Shown here: in pieces, positions 59,111-64,000 of the stretch | How positions within the stretch are numbered: position 1 is the first letter of the stretch | Layout: each line of letters begins with the position of its first letter | NCBI RefSeq assembly: GCF_003797775.2 | Contig: NZ_CP060725.1 | Location: 4,148,001 to 4,212,000, forward strand | DNA: 64,000 nucleotides | Direction of reading: 5' to 3' | Origin: Sphingopyxis sp. OPL5 | GTDB taxonomy: Bacteria > Pseudomonadota > Alphaproteobacteria > Sphingomonadales > Sphingomonadaceae | Notes under the pieces: generated by a model | The model's input: the letters and a program-made list of their open reading frames with translations, nothing else | Database searches by the model: none | Told to the model about the DNA's origin: nothing | Made by a program: the position numbers and the translations under genes

Positions 59111-59568
59111 TGTCAGAACGTTTCACCGATTTCGAACGATTCGCCGACGAGGTCGCGCGGCTGCGCGGGCGGATGCGGGCGCTTTTTGCCGACACGCGCG
59201 CCGAGAGCGGGTTGCCCGAGATGGAGCTGATGGTGCTGACCGCGGTAGTGAACGCCGCGGCGCCGCCCACGGTCGCACAGATCGGGCGCAGCCTCGGCCA
59301 TCCGCGCCAGGTGGTGCAACGCGCGGCGAACCGGCTCGCCGAGCTGGGCCTGGCGGCCTTTGCCGACAATCCGGAGCATAAGCGTGCGTCGCTGATCGTT
59401 GCGACCGCGGCCGGGCGGGCCTTGAAGGCGGCCGATCATGAACGTGCGCAGGTGGCAACACGCGCAGTGATGGCGCGGGTCGGCGGCAGCGCCTTCGCCG
59501 ACGCCGCGACGCGGATGCACGCGATCCGAACCGAAATCGAAGCCTATTTGCGGGAGCGCGAGCGATGA
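59110..59568 (+). CDS. MarR-family transcriptional regulator
   Basis: 152-residue winged-helix repressor (MELMVLTAVVNAAAPPTVAQIGRSLGHPRQVVQRAANRLAELG region with the wing at NPEHKRASLIV). Ligands of this family are often aromatic acids or acyl-CoA thioesters. Two palindromes lie across its start, indicating autoregulation and control of the genes that follow: kinase, acyl-CoA dehydrogenase and two SDRs. Its stop overlaps the kinase start (ATGA at 59565-59568). Confidence 0.9.
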   Translation: MSERFTDFERFADEVARLRGRMRALFADTRAESGLPEMELMVLTAVVNAAAPPTVAQIGRSLGHPRQVVQRAANRLAELGLAAFADNPEHKRASLIVATAAGRALKAADHERAQVATRAVMARVGGSAFADAATRMHAIRTEIEAYLRERER

Positions 59569-60632
59569 GCGACGATGTGACGGCGCTGGCCGATCCCGTG
59601 CGGCTGACCGCATGGCTCGACGCCAATATTCCGGCGCTCGGGAACGGGCCGCTGGTGACCCGCAAGATCCATGGCGGGACGTCGAACGTCATCCTGTCGC
59701 TGAATCGCGGCGGCGACACGCTGATCCTGCGCCGCCCGCCAGCGGTGCCGCCGCCGGGGAGCGCAAAGAGCGTGCTGCGCGAGGCGCGGGTACTCACCGC
59801 ATTGAACGGCACCGCTGTCCCCCACCCCGTCTGCCACGGCAGCTGCGCCGACGCCGATGTGATCGGCGCGCCCTTCTATGTCATGGATCTGGTCGAGGGC
59901 TGGCCCGCCGACCTCACCGACGGACGCATCCACGACCGCCCACCCTTCGACAAGCCGCCGCATGCGCGCGAAGTGCCCTTCGCGATGGTCGACGGGCTGA
60001 TCGCGCTCGCCAATGTCGATTATAAGGCCGTCGGTCTCGAAGATTTCGGACGCCCCGACAATTTCCTCGAACGGCAGGTCGACCGCTGGGAAGGCCAGAT
60101 CAAGAGCTACAAGCAGCTCTATGATTTCGAATGGCGCGAGCTGCCCGGTTTTGCGCTCGCGCGCGACTGGCTGCGCGCGAACAAGCCTGCGGATTTCCGC
60201 CCCGGAATCATCCACGGCGATGTCGGAACGCCCAACGCGCTGTTCGCCTTCGACCCGCCGTGCCGGCTGACCGCGCTGATCGACTGGGAGCTGTCGACGA
60301 TCGCCGATCCGCTGCTCGACCTTGCCTGGTTCTGCAACGGCATCCGCGACGATCGTTTCCCCGGCCATGTCCCCGAAAAGGCTCTGTACAATGTCATGGA
60401 CTGGCCGACGCGGCAGGAACTGATGGCGCATTATGCCGCGGGAACCGGGCGCAGCATGGCGAGCTTCGATTATTATCTGATCCTCGCGATGTTCAAGGGC
60501 GGCTGCATCCTCGAATATAAGGTCGCGCAGGCCGCCAAGGGCATTCTCAGCGCCGAGACCGGGCGCTTCTTCGACCGGCTGGTCCGCGGCAATTTCGCCG
60601 AGGCCGAAAAACTCATCCGCCTCATCGGCTAA
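59565..60632 (+). CDS. APH-type phosphotransferase, ACAD10/11 kinase-domain-like
   Basis: 355 residues with the kinase landmarks IHGGTSNVILSL (glycine loop), VLRREARVL-like lysine/glutamate region, GIIHGDVGTPNALF (catalytic D and N) and ALIDWELSTIADPLLDLAW (metal D). The immediately following gene is an acyl-CoA dehydrogenase, reproducing as two genes the kinase-dehydrogenase fusion of ACAD10/ACAD11 and the LvaA/LvaC pair. Those systems phosphorylate 4-hydroxyacyl-CoA and eliminate phosphate to an enoyl-CoA. The same chemistry is a reasoned inference here. Confidence 0.85.
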   Translation: MSDDVTALADPVRLTAWLDANIPALGNGPLVTRKIHGGTSNVILSLNRGGDTLILRRPPAVPPPGSAKSVLREARVLTALNGTAVPHPVCHGSCADADVIGAPFYVMDLVEGWPADLTDGRIHDRPPFDKPPHAREVPFAMVDGLIALANVDYKAVGLEDFGRPDNFLERQVDRWEGQIKSYKQLYDFEWRELPGFALARDWLRANKPADFRPGIIHGDVGTPNALFAFDPPCRLTALIDWELSTIADPLLDLAWFCNGIRDDRFPGHVPEKALYNVMDWPTRQELMAHYAAGTGRSMASFDYYLILAMFKGGCILEYKVAQAAKGILSAETGRFFDRLVRGNFAEAEKLIRLIG

Positions 60633-60646
60633 TCAAGGACAGACGC

Positions 60647-61933
60647 ATGATCGATTTCCGCATCGAACCCGAATTGCAGGCAAAGCTCGACTGGATGTCG
60701 AAATTCGTACGCGACGAATGCGAAGCGATGGACCTGCTCTTCCCCGGCCACGGCGCGCCCTATGACGTCGCGAACAGGGAATCGCGGGCGTATATGAAGC
60801 CGCTGCAGGACCAGGTGAAGGCACAGGGGCTGTGGGGCTGCCACCTCGGCACCGAGCTTGGCGGCCCTGGCTTTGGCCAGCTCACCCTCGCGCTGATGAA
60901 CGAGATTCTCGGGCGGAGTTACTGGGCACCGACGGTGTTCGGCACCGCCGCGCCCGATACCGGCAACAGCGAGATCCTCGCGATGTTCGGGACCGCGGAA
61001 CAGAAGGCGACCTACCTTCAGCCGCTGATGGACGGCACGATCGTCTCGACCTTTTCGATGACCGAGCCGCAGGCGGGTGCCGACCCCAAGGAATTCACCT
61101 GCCGCGCTTGGCAGGAAGGGAATGAATGGGTGATCGAGGGCGAAAAATGGTTCTCGTCGAACGCGCGCTTCGCCGCCTTCCTGATCGTGATGGTGGTGAC
61201 CAACCCCGAAAGCCCGCCCCACGAGCGGATGTCGATGCTGATCGTCCCCACCGACACGCCGGGGGTCGAATTCATCCGTCATTCGCAGACGATGGGCGAC
61301 AGCAAAGGCGAGGATGACGGCACCCACGCCTATATCCGCTACAACAAGGTGCGCGTGCCGCTCGACGCGATGCTCGGCGGGCCGGGCGAAGGCTTCAAGG
61401 TCGCGCAGGCGCGGCTCGGCGGCGGGCGCGTCCATCATGCGATGCGCACCGTCGGCAAATGCCAGCGCGCGATCGACATGATGCTCGAACGCGCGGTGTC
61501 GCGCCGCACGCAGGGCAAGCAGCTCAGCGAGCATCAGTTCGTCCAGGGGGCGATCGCCGATTCGATCATCGAACTCGAACAATTCCGCCTGCTGGTGCTC
61601 AAGACCGCGTGGATCATCGACGAGGTCGAGGCCGGCCGCATGCCGCACGGCGCGTCGCGCACGCACATCGCGATGTGCAAGGTGCAGATGGCGAAGGTCT
61701 ATCGCGACATCATCCAGCGTGCGATCCAGCTCCACGGCAGCCTTGGCATGACGCTCGAACTGCCGCTCGCCGACATGTGGATGGGCCTGCCGAGCATGGC
61801 GCTGGCCGACGGACCGACCGAAGTGCACAAGGTGCAGGTCGCCAAGGCTTATCTGCGGAACGCCACGCCGGCGGCGGGGCTGTTTCCGAGCGAGCATATC
61901 CCGACCCGGCTGGCGGCGATCCGGGCGCGCTAG
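60647..61933 (+). CDS. Acyl-CoA dehydrogenase (ACAD10/11-like)
   Basis: 428-residue flavoprotein: FSMTEPQAGADPKEFTCRA (signature with G-A-D for G-S-D), GEKWFSSNARFAAFLIVM, and the C-terminal RAIQLHGSLGMTLELPLADMWMGL region. The length and these variants match the ACAD11-type group that works with an APH kinase, encoded 14 bases upstream. It would convert a phosphorylated 4-hydroxyacyl-CoA to a 2-enoyl-CoA, or act as an ordinary dehydrogenase. Third gene of the MarR-controlled operon. Confidence 0.9.
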   Translation: MIDFRIEPELQAKLDWMSKFVRDECEAMDLLFPGHGAPYDVANRESRAYMKPLQDQVKAQGLWGCHLGTELGGPGFGQLTLALMNEILGRSYWAPTVFGTAAPDTGNSEILAMFGTAEQKATYLQPLMDGTIVSTFSMTEPQAGADPKEFTCRAWQEGNEWVIEGEKWFSSNARFAAFLIVMVVTNPESPPHERMSMLIVPTDTPGVEFIRHSQTMGDSKGEDDGTHAYIRYNKVRVPLDAMLGGPGEGFKVAQARLGGGRVHHAMRTVGKCQRAIDMMLERAVSRRTQGKQLSEHQFVQGAIADSIIELEQFRLLVLKTAWIIDEVEAGRMPHGASRTHIAMCKVQMAKVYRDIIQRAIQLHGSLGMTLELPLADMWMGLPSMALADGPTEVHKVQVAKAYLRNATPAAGLFPSEHIPTRLAAIRAR

Positions 61934-61938
61934 TCGCG

Positions 61939-62763
61939 ATGCGCGCATCCTTTGCGATCGAGGGGCGGACCGCCTTTGTCACCGGTGGCGGCAGCGGGAT
62001 CGGCCTTGCGATCGGCCGTGCGCTAGCGCGGGAAGGTGCGCGCGTCGCGCTCGCAGACATCGACGGCGGAGCCCTCGAGCGCGAGACGGCGGCGCTGGGC
62101 GACGCGGCGATGGCGGTTGCGCTCGACGTGACCGACCGCGATGCTTGGGCGCGCGCGCGGCAGGCTGTCGAGGCGCGGTTCGGTCCGGTCTCGATCCTCA
62201 TCAACAACGCGGGCATCGGCCCCGATCTCAATCCGCTCGATGCGATGCCCGAAGCGCATTTCGACCGGATCGTCGCGGTCAAGCTGACCGGCACCTATAA
62301 TGGCGTCCGCTGCTTCGTCCCCGCAATGCGCGAGGCAGGTCGCGGCGGCCACGTCGTCAACACCGCGTCGATGGCCGGGCTGATCGCCAGCGCAAAGTTG
62401 GGAGGTTATACCGCGAGCAAATTTGCCGTCGTGGGCCTGAGTGAAGTGCTGCGCGCCGAACTGGAGCCCGAGGGGATCGGCGTTTCGGTGCTCTGTCCCG
62501 GACTGGTGACGACCAACCTCGGCCGAAGCACGGGGCGTGCGCCCCGAGCCGGCGGGATGGACCCGGCCATGGTCGGCGACATGGTCGTTCGCGGCATTCG
62601 CGAAAACCGGCTGCACATCGTGACCCACGGACAGCATCGCGGGCTCGTCGCCGACCGCATGGCGCGGGTAGTCGCCGCCTTTGACGATATTCCAACCGAT
62701 CACCCCGACAGCCGCCCGGCGTCGGATACCCAAAAATATGAGGAACCGAAAAATGACGCCTGA
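61939..62763 (+). CDS. Short-chain dehydrogenase/reductase
   Basis: 274-residue SDR: TGGGSGIG, LADIDGG (NAD-type aspartate), NNAGIG, serine in NTASMAG, active site GYTASK. The C-terminal 60 residues (REN RLHIVTHGQH, then DDIPTDHPDSRPASD) are a longer tail typical of SDRs acting on bulky substrates. ATG 61939, five bases after the dehydrogenase stop, is preferred. Its end overlaps the start of the next SDR by 11 bases. Confidence 0.87.
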   Translation: MRASFAIEGRTAFVTGGGSGIGLAIGRALAREGARVALADIDGGALERETAALGDAAMAVALDVTDRDAWARARQAVEARFGPVSILINNAGIGPDLNPLDAMPEAHFDRIVAVKLTGTYNGVRCFVPAMREAGRGGHVVNTASMAGLIASAKLGGYTASKFAVVGLSEVLRAELEPEGIGVSVLCPGLVTTNLGRSTGRAPRAGGMDPAMVGDMVVRGIRENRLHIVTHGQHRGLVADRMARVVAAFDDIPTDHPDSRPASDTQKYEEPKNDA

Positions 62764-63499
62764 TCCCTTGTTCGATTTCACCGGCAAAGTCGCGCTCGTC
62801 ACCGGCGGATCGCGCGGGTTGGGCTACCGGATGGTCAAGGCGCTGGCCGAACGCGGCGCCGATGTGATCGTGGCGAGCCGCAAGCTCGACAAATGCGAAG
62901 AGGTGGCGGCCGAATGCCGCGCGCTCGGCCGCCGGGCGATGGCGCATTCGGTACATTGCGGACGCTGGGACGAGATCGACGGGCTGATCGCGGCCACTTA
63001 TGCGGAATTCGGCCGTGTCGACATATTGATCAACAACGCCGGCATGTCGCCCGCCTGCCCCAGCCACGAAATGCCGGAAAACCTGTTCGATTCGGTGCTG
63101 AACCTGAATTTCAAGGGGCCGTTCCGGCTCGCGAGCCAGGTCGCGCACCGGATGAGCGAGGGCGATGGCGGCACCATCATCAACATCAGTTCGACCGGCG
63201 CGCTGATGGCGCTGCCGATGGTGATTCCTTATGGGTCGGCGAAGGCGGCGCTCAACGCGATGAGCGTGTCGTTGAGCCGCGAATATGCGCCCAAGGTGCG
63301 GGTGAACACGATCAGCCCCGGACCATTCCTGACCGACATTGCCGAAGCGTGGGACGAGCGGAAGCGCGAGACGCAGCCGGTCGCGCTGAGGCGGCCGGGG
63401 AACCCCGACGAGATCGTGACCGCGGCACTGATGCTCGCGAGCCCGGCGTCGTCGTACACGACGGGGGCGCTGGTGCGAGTGGATGGCGGGCAGCTGTGA
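62753..63499 (+). CDS. Short-chain dehydrogenase/reductase, FabG-like
   Basis: 248-residue SDR with TGGSRGLG, VASRKLDK (basic residue suggesting NADP), NNAGMS, serine in NISSTGA, PYGSAK and VRVDGGQ ending. Probable 3-hydroxyacyl- or ring-hydroxyl dehydrogenase completing the MarR operon (kinase, dehydrogenase, SDR, SDR). ATG 62753 is preceded by GAGGAACCGAAAA and lies within the tail of the previous gene. Followed directly by a 150-bp inverted repeat that probably ends the operon. Confidence 0.88.
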   Translation: MTPDPLFDFTGKVALVTGGSRGLGYRMVKALAERGADVIVASRKLDKCEEVAAECRALGRRAMAHSVHCGRWDEIDGLIAATYAEFGRVDILINNAGMSPACPSHEMPENLFDSVLNLNFKGPFRLASQVAHRMSEGDGGTIINISSTGALMALPMVIPYGSAKAALNAMSVSLSREYAPKVRVNTISPGPFLTDIAEAWDERKRETQPVALRRPGNPDEIVTAALMLASPASSYTTGALVRVDGGQL

Positions 63500-63503
63500 A
63501 TAT

Positions 63504-63653
63504 AATCCTCCCTGTCGCGGAGCGATGGGGAGGTGGCGGCGCGAAGCGCTGACGGAGGGGCCGACGCCCTCGATGTCTGTGCAAGGCCGCGGCCCCTCCA
63601 CCACGCCCTTCGGGCGCGGTCCCCCTCCCCATCGCTTCGCGACGGGGAGGATT
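63504..63653. repeat. Inverted repeat with 30-bp arms
   Basis: Arms at 63504-63533 and 63624-63653 are complementary with two mismatches (left arm begins AATCCTCCCTGTCGCGGAGC). The 90-base centre is GC-rich and holds a further GGAGGGGCC/GGCCCCTCC pairing. It fills the gap between the convergent SDR (63499) and nitronate monooxygenase-like (63665) genes, the same placement as the other long inverted repeats in the window. Confidence 0.82.
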
Positions 63654-63664
63654 TTGCGCAAGGC

Positions 63665-64000
63665 TTACCGGCGAAACCCCGCCAGCCGCTGGTCGACGAT
63701 CGCTTCGGCTTCCGAAATGATCCGGTCGATCAATTCCTGACAGGTCGGAATATCGTGGATCAGCCCCTGGATCATGCCGGCCCAGAAGACGCCCTTCGAC
63801 AGGTCGCCGGTGGTCAGCAGTTCGCGGCCCGCGGTGCCGGCGACCAGTTCCTGCACGTCGCCGAACTTCGCGTCGGGCAAGGCGAGACGGCGGACGACTT
63901 CTTCGCTGACTTCGCTCTTGCCGACGCGCGCGGTGTTCTTGAAGTTGCGGAAGATCAGGAAGCTGCCGCGCTCGTCATTGTCGACATAGGCCTGTTTCAC
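63665..64000 (-). CDS. Nitronate monooxygenase/2-nitropropane dioxygenase-like, C-terminal part
   Basis: Only the last 111 residues are present; the gene runs off the right edge. The visible part (VDNDERGSFLIFRNFKNTARV, VQELVAGTAGRELLTTGDLSKGVFWAGMIQGLIHDIPTCQELI) matches the C-terminal region of FMN-dependent nitronate monooxygenase-family proteins. In catabolic islands these often act as enoyl reductases or oxidases rather than on nitro compounds. No start codon is inside the window. Confidence 0.82.
   Translation of the reverse strand: MKQAYVDNDERGSFLIFRNFKNTARVGKSEVSEEVVRRLALPDAKFGDVQELVAGTAGRELLTTGDLSKGVFWAGMIQGLIHDIPTCQELIDRIISEAEAIVDQRLAGFRR

Noticed and set aside
1..64000. CRISPR arrays, tRNA/rRNA genes, insertion sequences, phage or toxin-antitoxin genes
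   Set aside because: No direct-repeat array, cloverleaf-like sequence, transposase or integrase motif was recognised on reading the window.

Overview
The window reads as a chromosomal stretch of a high-GC alphaproteobacterium, most probably a sphingomonad of the Sphingopyxis/Novosphingobium type. That is an inference from codon usage, a large TonB-dependent receptor, the dispersed CGTCATTGCGAG inverted repeats and the style of the operons. No tRNA, rRNA, CRISPR array, transposase or origin was seen, and no gene-free gap exceeds about 130 bases. The left edge (1-2021) is a metal-resistance patch: two cation transporters, a divergent CadR/PbrR-like MerR regulator with a perfect operator, and a UPF0060 membrane protein. 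The right edge (63665-64000) is the end of a nitronate monooxygenase-like gene.

Everything between 2152 and 63499 looks like one large catabolic island built on CoA thioesters. It holds three acyl-CoA synthetases, three CaiB/BaiF CoA transferases (one permuted, one a tandem double), three crotonase-fold proteins, three acyl-CoA dehydrogenase polypeptides (two probably forming a heteromer), three pairs of thiolase-like protein plus DUF35 zinc-ribbon/OB partner, about fifteen short-chain dehydrogenases (SDRs), three amidohydrolases, two cytochrome P450s, two aldehyde dehydrogenases, two APH-type kinases, a sterol desaturase-type oxygenase, a DUF2889 protein, two MFS transporters and one TonB receptor. 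The family mix resembles steroid, bile-acid or cyclic-terpenoid degradation. The actual substrate cannot be read from sequence.

Layout: (A) 2152-7278 +, small conserved protein, CoA ligase, crotonase, permuted CoA transferase, amidohydrolase. (B) 8993 to 7408 -, DUF35 and thiolase. (C) 9100-15569 +, amidohydrolase, P450, aldehyde dehydrogenase, CoA transferase, Gfo/Idh/MocA oxidoreductase. (D) 20215 to 15689 -, SDR, MFS, SDR, DUF35, thiolase, with a divergent TetR. (E) 27189 to 21113 -, thiolase, DUF35, double CoA transferase, kinase-like protein, SDR. (F) 29202 to 27257 -, GntR regulator and a hydrolase/flavin-reductase fusion, divergent from an amidohydrolase at 29321. (G) TonB receptor and MFS on -. 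(H) 41998 to 34444 -, eight genes with five SDRs, a CoA ligase, a DapB-like reductase and DUF2889. (I) 42083-46681 +, two crotonases, a dienoyl-CoA-reductase-like SDR and the dehydrogenase pair. (J) TetR and a P450-VOC-ALDH-SDR operon, 46687-51236. (K) LysR and sterol desaturase, then GntR and CoA ligase. (L) 57681 to 55432 -, three SDR-type genes. (M) 57760-63499 +, SMP-30 and SnoaL-like proteins, MarR, kinase, acyl-CoA dehydrogenase, two SDRs.

The most informative non-coding signal is a 16-bp element, consensus A-[GC]-[TA]-TATATAACTA-[GA]-GT, found at seven promoters (2052, 9005, 27208, 29258, 34370, 42031, 57731). It overlaps plausible core promoters and would tie about ten transcription units into one regulon. 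The best candidate regulator is the GntR/FCD protein at 28480-29202. The TetR, MarR, LysR and MerR regulators each have their own distinct palindrome. All start choices, operon assignments and functions are read by eye from sequence.
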